Positions 1 through 5,540 are shown, counted from the first letter of the stretch. The stretch: 5,601 nucleotides of DNA from a bacterium (GCA_040757115.1 JBFLYA010000243.1:1-5601); one strand, 5' to 3'. The notes: generated by a model not told the origin, from the sequence alone. Made by a program: numbers and translations.

Positions 1-33
1 GTCAACTTCAACACTGGGAGGGAGGCAAAGGGC

Positions 34-870
34 ATGAGAATCAAGCCGCTCTTTATAGAACAGATTGTCAAGAAAACATTATTTTTAGGCACTGCCTTAA
101 CGGTCTTAATTTTATTATTCATTATCTTCTATGTGCTCAAGAATGGGCTGGCAGTAATAGATTTAGAATTTCTTTTAAGTTCACCAAAAGAACTCGGCAG
201 AGCTGGAGGAATATTCCCCTGCATTATAGGAACAATTATCCTTCCCGTAGTAGCAATTCTCATTGCCACGCCGCTTGGTGTTGGCACTGCCATCTATTTA
301 ACAGAATACACAAGAGAGAGTCGGTTGACAAAAATAATTAGATTTGGCACTGAATGTCTGGCTGGAGTGCCATCTATTATCTTTGGTTTATTTGGATTTG
401 TTCTTTTTGTTGTTTATCTTGGTTTTGGTTGGTCAATTCTCTCTGGAGGATTTACATTGGCTTTTATGATTCTGCCAACAATAATTCGCACTTCGGAGGA
501 GGCAATTAAATCTGTGCCTTATGCCTATCGTGAGGTAAGTTTTTCACTTGGCGGAACCAAATGGCAAAGTATTACCAGAGTTGTGCTTCCTCAAGCATTA
601 CCCGGAATAGTTACCGGCATAATCTTAGGTATAGGTAGAAGTATCGGCGAGACCGCCGCGGTAATATTTACGGCTGGTTCATCCTTACAAATCCCGGATT
701 CTTTATTTGATTCAAGTAGAACGATGGCTGTCCATTTTTACATTTTGACCCGCGAGGGTATCTCTATGCAAAATGCCTACGGCACAGCCACTATCCTGAT
801 AATTGCTATTTTATTAATTAATCTCTTTGCCTACTGGTTGATGCACCGGTTTATGGCAAAGTTTTCCTGA
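34..870 (+). CDS. pstA: Phosphate ABC transporter permease PstA
   Basis: This is an inner-membrane permease subunit of the Pst high-affinity phosphate importer, which pairs with PstC to form the channel. The 278-residue product has about six hydrophobic segments (roughly residues 14-35, 61-89, 109-130, 134-151, 191-216 and 250-271). The cytoplasmic EAA loop of binding-protein-dependent permeases is clear: EEAIKSVPYAYRE from 155, then SLGGTKWQSI and VVLPQALPGIVTG, the surface that docks on the ATPase. The GRSIGETAAV stretch (201-210) is typical of PstA/PstC. Length is normal for PstA. The ATG start is supported by a GGGAGGGAGG run at 16-25, eight bases upstream, although this frame stays open to the window edge. 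A TGA in another frame overlaps the start as ATGA (34-37) and could be the end of pstC. The next gene lies 114 bases downstream, an unusually long gap for this operon. Assignment to PstA rather than PstC rests on order and overall resemblance and is fairly secure. Confidence 0.95.
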   Translation: MRIKPLFIEQIVKKTLFLGTALTVLILLFIIFYVLKNGLAVIDLEFLLSSPKELGRAGGIFPCIIGTIILPVVAILIATPLGVGTAIYLTEYTRESRLTKIIRFGTECLAGVPSIIFGLFGFVLFVVYLGFGWSILSGGFTLAFMILPTIIRTSEEAIKSVPYAYREVSFSLGGTKWQSITRVVLPQALPGIVTGIILGIGRSIGETAAVIFTAGSSLQIPDSLFDSSRTMAVHFYILTREGISMQNAYGTATILIIAILLINLFAYWLMHRFMAKFS

Positions 871-876
871 TAGGGT

Positions 877-905
877 TTAACAATAGGGCTTCACGAAATT
901 ATAAA
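877..905 (+). promoter_or_regulatory. Candidate internal sigma70-type promoter upstream of pstB1
   Basis: TTAACA at 877-882 matches the -35 consensus at five of six positions, and TATAAA at 900-905 matches the -10 consensus at five of six, with a 17-base spacer. It starts seven bases after the pstA stop codon and would drive pstB1, pstB2 and perhaps phoU independently of the upstream genes. In A+T-rich DNA such matches arise by chance, so this is a candidate only. No convincing Pho box was seen beside it. Confidence 0.35.
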
Positions 906-922
906 GTAAGTAATCGGTTAAA

Positions 923-966
923 TGGTAATTGGTAACTAATTACCATTCACCAGTTACCAATTACCA
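923..966. repeat. 15-bp perfect inverted repeat of the TGGTAAT family (pstB1 leader)
   Basis: The arms TGGTAATTGGTAACT (923-937) and AGTTACCAATTACCA (952-966) are exact reverse complements with a 14-base loop. The arms are built from the heptamer TGGTAAT and relatives. The right arm ends eight bases before the GGAG ribosome binding site of pstB1, so an RNA hairpin here would sit in the leader directly upstream of the translation start. There is no T-run after it, so it does not look like an intrinsic terminator. The same sequence family recurs at 2504-2524 and 2727-2772. Confidence 0.85.
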
Positions 967-973
967 AAAATAT

Positions 974-977
974 GGAG
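974..977 (+). promoter_or_regulatory. Ribosome binding site fixing the TTG start of pstB1
   Basis: GGAG at 974-977 lies seven bases upstream of TTG at 985. The reading frame has a stop (TAA at 937-939) shortly upstream and no ATG or GTG between it and 985, so TTG with this site is the best start. The ATG at 972 is in another frame. Confidence 0.7.
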
Positions 978-984
978 TGCAAAA

Positions 985-1740
985 TTGGAAGATAAAATTA
1001 TCGTTAAAGACCTTAACCTTTACTTTGGCTCATTTTGTGCTCTGAAATCTATTAATCTGGAGATTAGAGCGAATGAGATTTTAGCCATTATTGGGCCGGC
1101 AAAATCAGGAAAAACTACATTTTTACGCAGTTTAAATAGATTAAATGACTTAATTCATAATGTAAAAGTAGAAGGCGAGGTTCATCTTGATGGTAAAAAT
1201 ATTTACAAAGAGGATATTTCACTTAGCTGGCTTCGACGAAAGGTAGGAATGGTATTTGCCCTGCCGGTTCCACTTCCAGGAAGTATATTTGAAAATATTA
1301 CCTACGGACCTAAACTGGCTGGTGTTACTTCTAAAGAGACACTTGCATATCTGGTCGAGAAGAGTCTAAATGCCGCATTTTTATGGGATGAGGTAAAAGA
1401 TAGACTGCATACCTCTGCACTTAAACTCTCTGGTGGTCAACAACAGCGATTATGTATTGCCCGCACATTAGCCTTAGAGCCTGAGGTAATTTTATTAGAC
1501 GAGCCCTGCTCAGGACTTGACCCAATCTCTACCGCTAAAATAGAAGAGGCACTCCATAAATTAAAAAAAGAATATACTATAGTTCTTGTAACAAACAATA
1601 CAAAACAAGCGGCAAGGGTATCAGATAACACCGCATTCTTTTTAATGGGAAATTTGGTAGAATATGGTTTAACAGACCATATTTTTACTGTCCCTCAGGA
1701 TAAAAGGACCGAAGATTATATCTCCGGAAGGTTTGGATAA
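985..1740 (+). CDS. pstB: PstB-type phosphate ABC transporter ATPase, copy 1 (Q-loop and H-loop degenerate)
   Basis: This is an ATP-binding subunit of the phosphate importer on the cytoplasmic face of the PstA/PstC channel. Domain order is that of PstB: A-loop Tyr13, Walker A GPAKSGKTT (37-45, unusual inside but with GK-T intact), Q-loop region, LSGGQ signature (148-152), Walker B with LLDEP (D172, E173), D-loop SGLD (176-179), H-loop region, and the PstB-typical RTEDYISGRFG C-terminus. Two key residues are missing. The Q-loop Gln is Ala92 (codon GCC at 1258), in FALPVPLPGS where PstB usually has FQ-P-P-FP-S. The switch His is Asn204 (AAC at 1594), giving VTNN instead of VTHN. The remaining frame is full length (251 residues) with no frameshift, so it is not simple decay. 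It starts with TTG. The neighbouring pstB copy starts 2 bases after its stop and has the complementary defect, so the two probably form a heterodimer. Family membership is secure; activity as a homodimer is doubtful (inference). Confidence 0.95.
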   Translation: MEDKIIVKDLNLYFGSFCALKSINLEIRANEILAIIGPAKSGKTTFLRSLNRLNDLIHNVKVEGEVHLDGKNIYKEDISLSWLRRKVGMVFALPVPLPGSIFENITYGPKLAGVTSKETLAYLVEKSLNAAFLWDEVKDRLHTSALKLSGGQQQRLCIARTLALEPEVILLDEPCSGLDPISTAKIEEALHKLKKEYTIVLVTNNTKQAARVSDNTAFFLMGNLVEYGLTDHIFTVPQDKRTEDYISGRFG

Positions 1741-1742
1741 AA

Positions 1743-2498
1743 ATGACAGATAAAATTGAAATCACCAATCTATCATTTTATTATGGTAACTTTTTAGCAT
1801 TAAAAAATGTCCAGATGAATATTAAAGAAAAGGCAGTTACGGCTTTAATCGGACCATCAGGCTGTGGGAAATCAACATTGCTTCGCACACTTAATCGAAC
1901 AAATGAATTACTCGAAGGAACAAAGGTAGAGGGAAAGGTGCTAATTGACCAGCAGGATATTTATGCCCCTCAAACCGATATAATCCAATTGCGAAAAAAG
2001 GTAGGTATGGTTTTTCAACGGCCCAATTGTTTTCCGTTATCTATCTATGATAATGTGGCTTACGGACCAAAGGTTCATGGCATCAAGAAAAAGGTTGAAT
2101 TAGACAGAATAGTAGAGAAAAGCCTGATTGCCACATTGCTTTTTGATGAATTAAAAGATAAATTAAAACAATCCGCATTAAGTCTATCGTTAGAACATCA
2201 ACAACGACTATGTATCGCTCGTGTTCTGGCTTTAGGTTCGGAGATTATTTTACTTGATGAGCCTTGCTCTGCCCTTGACCCAATTACTACCTTACGCATT
2301 GAAGAGCTATTAGCAGACCTCAAAAAGGATTACACGATTGTCATTGTTACTCATAACATGCAACAGGCGGCAAGGGTCTCAGATTATTCTGGTTATATGT
2401 TATTAGGGGAACTTGTTGAATTTGACCGAACATCTAAAATATTCACCAACCCGCAGGATAGACGAACCGAAGATTATATCACCGGAAGGTTTGGGTAA
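1743..2498 (+). CDS. pstB: PstB-type phosphate ABC transporter ATPase, copy 2 (signature motif degenerate)
   Basis: This is the second ATP-binding subunit of the phosphate importer, 251 residues like its neighbour and alignable to it without gaps (about 139 identical positions by hand count). It has a textbook Walker A GPSGCGKST (37-45), Q-loop Gln92 in FQRPNCFPLS, Walker B and catalytic Glu in LLDEP (D172, E173), D-loop SALD and switch His204 in VTHN. The ABC signature is altered: LSLEH at 148-152 (codons CTA TCG TTA GAA CAT, 2184-2198) replaces LSGGQ, while the following QQRLCIAR is intact. Losing both glycines should abolish its ability to complete the partner's ATP site. It starts with ATG two bases after the pstB1 stop; a GGAAGG at 1726-1731 within the end of pstB1 is the likely ribosome binding site, suggesting coupled translation. 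Together with copy 1 it predicts one canonical and one degenerate ATP site. PstB family assignment is secure; the heterodimer is inferred. Confidence 0.95.
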   Translation: MTDKIEITNLSFYYGNFLALKNVQMNIKEKAVTALIGPSGCGKSTLLRTLNRTNELLEGTKVEGKVLIDQQDIYAPQTDIIQLRKKVGMVFQRPNCFPLSIYDNVAYGPKVHGIKKKVELDRIVEKSLIATLLFDELKDKLKQSALSLSLEHQQRLCIARVLALGSEIILLDEPCSALDPITTLRIEELLADLKKDYTIVIVTHNMQQAARVSDYSGYMLLGELVEFDRTSKIFTNPQDRRTEDYITGRFG

Positions 2499-2503
2499 AT
2501 AAA

Positions 2504-2772
2504 TGGTAATTGGTAATTGGTAAGTAATAAGTCAGTTATTTGGGGGAATGAACATTAACCTGCGGAGAACAAAGCAATGAAAATAGTAGGCAAGTAGGTA
2601 GTAGGTAAGTAGGAAAGGGATAAAGGATGTGCACGGTATTCCTCTTCTGGGGGCAATGTCTCCCCCTTTCCTACTCTCCTACTTCCTACTTTCAGGAGAA
2701 TCCCCCATTTCACTGACCCATTACATTGGTAACTATTGTCACCAGTTACCGCTTACCAATTACCAATTACCA
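2504..2772. repeat. Nested imperfect palindrome bounded by 21-bp perfect inverted repeats
   Basis: This occupies nearly all of the 294-base gap between pstB2 and phoU. The outer left arm (2504-2524: TGGTAAT twice, then TGGTAAG) is the exact reverse complement of 2752-2772. Inside are GTCAGT (2531-2536) pairing with ACTGAC (2712-2717), TGGGGGA (2541-2547) pairing with TCCCCCA (2701-2707), and a 28-base inner pair. All pairs are nested in the same order, so the whole 269-base unit could fold into one long interrupted stem. There is no open reading frame of credible coding character inside. It resembles a miniature inverted-repeat element or a composite of dispersed repeats; no target-site duplication was recognised. 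Confidence 0.75.
2592..2691. repeat. Inner inverted repeat built from GTAGG-type heptamers
   Basis: The left arm 2592-2619 (AAGTAGG, TAGTAGG, then TAAGTAGG and AAAGGG) matches the reverse complement of 2664-2691 at 25 of 28 positions, with a 44-base loop. GGGGG (2649-2653) and CCCCC (2662-2666) could form a smaller competing hairpin. No T-run follows on the plus strand, so a simple intrinsic terminator is not indicated. Its heptamer composition parallels the TGGTAAT outer arms but the sequence is unrelated. Confidence 0.75.
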
Positions 2773-2775
2773 AAA
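2727..2775. repeat. TGGTAAT-family repeat in the phoU leader, matching the pstB1 leader
   Basis: GGTAACT (2728-2734) and AGTTACC (2744-2750) form a small hairpin with a nine-base loop, followed by CTTACCAATTACCAATTACC. TCACCAGTTACC at 2739-2750 is identical to 947-958, and TTACCAATTACCAAAA at 2760-2775 is identical to 954-969. In both places the repeat ends just before the ribosome binding site of the next gene (pstB1 and phoU). Its right half doubles as the outer right arm of the 2504-2772 palindrome. Confidence 0.75.
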
Positions 2776-2776
2776 G

Positions 2777-2784
2777 AAAGGAGG
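2777..2784 (+). promoter_or_regulatory. Ribosome binding site fixing the phoU start
   Basis: AAAGGAGG at 2777-2784 is a near-perfect Shine-Dalgarno sequence eight bases before ATG at 2793. It favours this ATG over an in-frame ATG at 2736, whose first 19 codons would be translated from repeat sequence. Confidence 0.85.
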
Positions 2785-2792
2785 ACACAAAA

Positions 2793-3461
2793 ATGGAAAG
2801 ATTTTTTGATGAGGAATTAGAAGAATTGAAGGCGAAGCTACTTTATATGGCTGAGATAGCAGAAAAGATGATAGAATTGGCTATTCGTGGATTAATAGAA
2901 CGGAATAAGGATTTAGCCTCGGGGGTGTTTAAGGCTGAGAAGGAAATAAATATACTTCATATTGAGGTGGATGAATTGTGCCTGCGGCTCATTGCCCTAC
3001 GACAACCAACGGCTAAAGACTTGAGATTTATTACCGCCGCAATGAAGATAAACAGCGAATTAGAACGAATTGGAGACCAATCTGTCAATATCTCAGAAAA
3101 TACTGAGGTCTACTTAAATTATCCTGAAGTAAAACCATTAATTGATACCCCACGCATGGCAGAGATTGCCAGACAAATGGTCAAAGATAGTCTATCTTCA
3201 TTTGTAGATAAGGATGTAGAGTTAGCTCGCTCTGTCCTTCGACGCGATGATGAAGTAGATGGCTTACGAGACCAGATATTTCGCGAGCTTTTAACTTATA
3301 TGATGTCAGACCTGACGAAGATTCAACCAGCATTAGCCTTAATTCTTATTGCCCGAAATATCGAACGGATAGCCGACCACGCCACAAATATCAGCGAAGA
3401 TGTAGTATTTATGGTTTTAGGCAAGGATATAAGACATCATATTGAAGAAGTGAGGGAATGA
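2793..3461 (+). CDS. phoU: Phosphate signalling and transport regulator PhoU
   Basis: PhoU is a peripheral cytoplasmic protein that, in known systems, links the Pst transporter to the PhoR/PhoB phosphate sensor and represses the Pho response when phosphate is plentiful. The 222-residue product is all-helical in character and shows the family's two repeated three-helix halves. The first has LRQPTAKDLRFITAAMKIN (69-87) followed by ELERIGDQSVNISE (89-102). The second has LALILIARNIERIADHATNISEDVVF (181-206, described here by its span). The acidic E-R-I-x-D motifs at 91-95 and 191-195 are the metal-cluster ligands of PhoU. Length is normal. The start at ATG 2793 follows AAAGGAGG; the longer in-frame version beginning at 2736 reads repeat DNA and is rejected. 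It follows pstB2 after a 294-base repeat-filled gap and ends 9 bases from the converging dapL. No phoR or phoB lies in the window. Identification is secure. Confidence 0.96.
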   Translation: MERFFDEELEELKAKLLYMAEIAEKMIELAIRGLIERNKDLASGVFKAEKEINILHIEVDELCLRLIALRQPTAKDLRFITAAMKINSELERIGDQSVNISENTEVYLNYPEVKPLIDTPRMAEIARQMVKDSLSSFVDKDVELARSVLRRDDEVDGLRDQIFRELLTYMMSDLTKIQPALALILIARNIERIADHATNISEDVVFMVLGKDIRHHIEEVRE

Positions 3462-3470
3462 TTGCAAACA

Positions 3471-4652
3471 TTAGAATTGCAGGGCACAAGATTTAATTCT
3501 TGAGATTACTTCTTTTAATCTTTGCTCATCAACCGTTAATGCGAATCGTATGTAGCCCTCTCCATAATCTCCAAATCCCACACCCGGCGTAGTCACAATA
3601 CCTGCTTTTTCAATAAGTTGAGTCGTGAGTTTTGTTGAGGTAAGATGATTTGGGGTGGATAGCCAGATGTAAAAAGTCGCTTTAGATTTTTTTACCTTCA
3701 AACCTAAACTATTCAAACCATCGCTTAAAACATCTCGTCGAGATTGATACATTGTTCGCATCTGCTCTACACAATCCTGAGAAGATGTAAGTGCTTTAAT
3801 TGCCGCATATTGCACTGCCTGAAATATCCCGGAGTCAATATTAGTCTTGACTTTGAGGAGTCCCGAGAGCACCTTTTCATTTCCAACAGCAAATCCAATT
3901 CGCCAGCCCGTCATATTATAGGTTTTAGAAAGGGAATGAAATTCTATCCCAACTTCTTTCGCACCATCTACCTCAAGGAAACTTACTGGCTTTATCCCAT
4001 CAAAATAAATCTCAGAATATGCCGCATCATGACAGACAATAATGTTGTATTTATTGGCAAATTCTACGACTTGCTGGAAAAACTTTAGACTGCAAGTAGC
4101 CGAAGTAGGATTATTCGGGTAATTAAGAAAGAGTAACTTTGCTTGAGAAAGAATATTATCTGGTATTTCACTCAAATCAGGTAAAAAATCATTCTGTTCT
4201 CTTAATGGAAGTGAGTATGGCGTTGCCCCGGCTAATATCGTTGCAGATTGATACACAGGATAGCCCGGGTCAGGAACTAAAACTACATCATTTGTCTCAA
4301 CAAAGGCAAAAGGAATATGGGCAATTCCTTCTTTCGAGCCAATCAAAGGTAAAACTTCTTTTTCCGGGTCTAATTCTACGCCAAATCTATTTTTATACCA
4401 GTTAGCAATCGCGACTCTAAGTTCTAAAAGTCCATTATAAGAGGGATATTGATGGTTTTTAGGGTCGTATGATGCCTGATTTAATGCCTCAATGATATGA
4501 TTTGGTGTAGGCATATCCGGGTCTCCAATACTTACATCAATCAAATCTATCCCTTTTTTCCTTGCCTCTTGTTTCAACTCATCAATTTTAGCAAATAAAT
4601 AGGGTGGTAATGCGGCTATTCGATTAGCCATTTCTATTTTAATCTTACTCAA
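3471..4652 (-). CDS. dapL: LL-diaminopimelate aminotransferase DapL
   Basis: This is a cytoplasmic PLP enzyme that converts tetrahydrodipicolinate and glutamate directly to LL-2,6-diaminopimelate, for lysine and peptidoglycan. The 393-residue fold-type I aminotransferase shows ISIGDPDMPTP-like N-terminal substrate loop residues (40-50), phosphate-binding GSKEG (105-109), DPGYPVY (128-134), NYPNNPTS (177-184), HDAAY with cofactor Asp209, and the Schiff-base lysine K243 in SLSKTYNMTGWRIGF, with Arg251 for the PLP phosphate. Arg369 in GYIRFAL should bind the substrate carboxylate. The start is TTG at 4652: GAGGAGG lies at 4660-4666, seven bases upstream, and no in-frame ATG precedes it; Met8 would lack such a site. 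It lies 41 bases downstream of dapB on the same strand, probably one operon, and that neighbour strongly favours DapL over related alanine or aspartate aminotransferases, which remain the alternative. Its stop is 9 bases from that of phoU. Confidence 0.9.
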   Translation of the reverse strand: MSKIKIEMANRIAALPPYLFAKIDELKQEARKKGIDLIDVSIGDPDMPTPNHIIEALNQASYDPKNHQYPSYNGLLELRVAIANWYKNRFGVELDPEKEVLPLIGSKEGIAHIPFAFVETNDVVLVPDPGYPVYQSATILAGATPYSLPLREQNDFLPDLSEIPDNILSQAKLLFLNYPNNPTSATCSLKFFQQVVEFANKYNIIVCHDAAYSEIYFDGIKPVSFLEVDGAKEVGIEFHSLSKTYNMTGWRIGFAVGNEKVLSGLLKVKTNIDSGIFQAVQYAAIKALTSSQDCVEQMRTMYQSRRDVLSDGLNSLGLKVKKSKATFYIWLSTPNHLTSTKLTTQLIEKAGIVTTPGVGFGDYGEGYIRFALTVDEQRLKEVISRIKSCALQF

Positions 4653-4659
4653 TGTTATT

Positions 4660-4666
4660 CCTCCTC
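4660..4666 (-). promoter_or_regulatory. Ribosome binding site fixing the TTG start of dapL
   Basis: On the minus strand GAGGAGG (plus-strand CCTCCTC) lies seven bases upstream of TTG at 4652-4650. This strong site makes the TTG start credible despite the in-frame ATG at codon 8. Confidence 0.85.
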
Positions 4667-4693
4667 TACTTTCAAGGTTATAAATCGTAACTG

Positions 4694-5494
4694 TTATAAA
4701 TTCAACACATCTTGCATATCATACAAACCTGGTGTTTTTTTTGCAACAAATCTTGCGGCTTTAATTGCTCCATGAGCAAATGTTAGCCGTGAATGGGCAC
4801 GGTGAATAAGTTCCAATCGTTCACCTTCACTACCAAAAATGACTGTATGTTCTCCAACAATATCCCCAGACCTAAGAGCAAATATACCAATTTCATCAGG
4901 TTTTCGCTCTCCTACCTGTCCCTGTCGGCTATAAACTGCAACTTGATTAAAATCCCTATTTAGACTATTGGCAATTATCTTGCCTAACATTATTGCCGTG
5001 CCAGATGGGGCATCTTTTTTATGGTGATGATGTGCTTCAAGTATCTCTACTTCGTAATCATTCCCTAATACCTTTGCAATCTCACCGACTAACTTAAACA
5101 GAAGATTAACTCCAATACTCATATTTGGGGCAAAAACAATCGGGATAGAAAATGATAGGTCATTTATGCAATCTGTTTGAGCCTTATCTAATCCCGTTGT
5201 TCCAATGACCATTGCCAGATTATTTGCCGCGGCTATTTCAAGATGCTCAATCGTTGTTTTAGGATTAGTAAATTCAATCAAAACATCGCCTGATTTAATG
5301 ATTTTTTCTAAACTATCGACAATAGGCACGGTTATTCTTTTATCTCCAATTCTTTCACCAATATCACAACCAATCGCCTCATGTCCTGAATGCTCAATTC
5401 CAGCAATCAATTCCATATCTTTTTGCTCAAATACTAACTTCGCAATCATACTTCCCATCCTACCACAGACACCGCTGACAATTACTTTAATCAT
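4694..5494 (-). CDS. dapB: 4-hydroxy-tetrahydrodipicolinate reductase DapB
   Basis: DapB is a cytoplasmic NAD(P)H-dependent reductase that produces tetrahydrodipicolinate, the substrate of DapL, in the diaminopimelate/lysine pathway. The 266-residue product has the N-terminal nucleotide-binding loop GVCGRMG (8-14), IEFTNPKTTIEH (73-84), GTTGLD (98-103) and FAPNMSIGVN (121-130). The catalytic and substrate-binding segment is EAHHHHKKDAPSGTA (153-167), in which H155, H156 and K159 correspond to the E. coli residues H159, H160 and K163. The C-terminal SRLTFAHGAIKAARF is also typical. E34-H35 sits where E. coli has Glu-Arg contacting the cofactor, so NADH versus NADPH preference is open. The ATG start is preceded six bases upstream by AAAGGAGGGA (plus 5501-5510). 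It probably leads an operon with dapL; dapA is not in the window. Length and motifs are complete, so the call is secure. Confidence 0.97.
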   Translation of the reverse strand: MIKVIVSGVCGRMGSMIAKLVFEQKDMELIAGIEHSGHEAIGCDIGERIGDKRITVPIVDSLEKIIKSGDVLIEFTNPKTTIEHLEIAAANNLAMVIGTTGLDKAQTDCINDLSFSIPIVFAPNMSIGVNLLFKLVGEIAKVLGNDYEVEILEAHHHHKKDAPSGTAIMLGKIIANSLNRDFNQVAVYSRQGQVGERKPDEIGIFALRSGDIVGEHTVIFGSEGERLELIHRAHSRLTFAHGAIKAARFVAKKTPGLYDMQDVLNL

Positions 5495-5500
5495 TAATAT

Positions 5501-5510
5501 TCCCTCCTTT
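5501..5510 (-). promoter_or_regulatory. Ribosome binding site of dapB
   Basis: The minus strand reads AAAGGAGGGA (plus-strand TCCCTCCTTT), six bases before the ATG at 5494. It is a near-ideal Shine-Dalgarno sequence and suggests efficient translation. No confident -10/-35 pair was recognised upstream of it within the window. Confidence 0.85.
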
Positions 5511-5540
5511 TGAGTAATGGTAACCGTTCAGGGATATAGC

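Noticed and set aside
2-37. Possible C-terminal tail of pstC ending in TGA that overlaps the pstA start as ATGA
   Set aside because: Gene order and the 4-base overlap make it plausible, but only eleven codons are visible and they show no recognisable PstC feature.
1437-1631. Minus-strand open frame opposite pstB1
   Set aside because: It is antisense to the conserved signature and Walker B region, and its product is explained as the complement of the real gene.
985-1740. pstB1 as a decaying pseudogene
   Set aside because: The frame is intact and full length, with Walker A, signature, Walker B, D-loop and C-terminus conserved, and its losses are complementary to those of pstB2 rather than random.
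2736-2792. N-terminal extension of PhoU by 19 residues from an upstream in-frame ATG
   Set aside because: It would translate repeat sequence, lacks a good ribosome binding site, and the ATG at 2793 has AAAGGAGG at ideal spacing and gives a normal PhoU length.
2629-2820. Small open frame of 63 codons in the pstB2-phoU gap
   Set aside because: It runs through the repeat arms and into phoU in another frame, has no convincing start site and no recognisable protein character.
3487-3502. Terminator hairpin CAAGA-TTTAAT-TCTTG between phoU and dapL
   Set aside because: The stem is only five A+T-rich pairs, lies in dapL coding sequence, and lacks a T-run on either strand.
3744-4405. Two plus-strand open frames opposite dapL
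   Set aside because: Both lie wholly antisense to a strongly conserved aminotransferase and show no family motifs or ribosome binding sites.
4677-4701. Direct repeat GTTATAAAT (4677-4685 and 4693-4701) at the dapB-dapL junction
   Set aside because: The nine-base A+T-rich match includes the dapB stop codon and could easily be chance; no function can be assigned.
5205-5513. Plus-strand open frame opposite dapB
   Set aside because: It is antisense to the conserved N-terminal half of dapB, with a hydrophobic composition arising from the complement.
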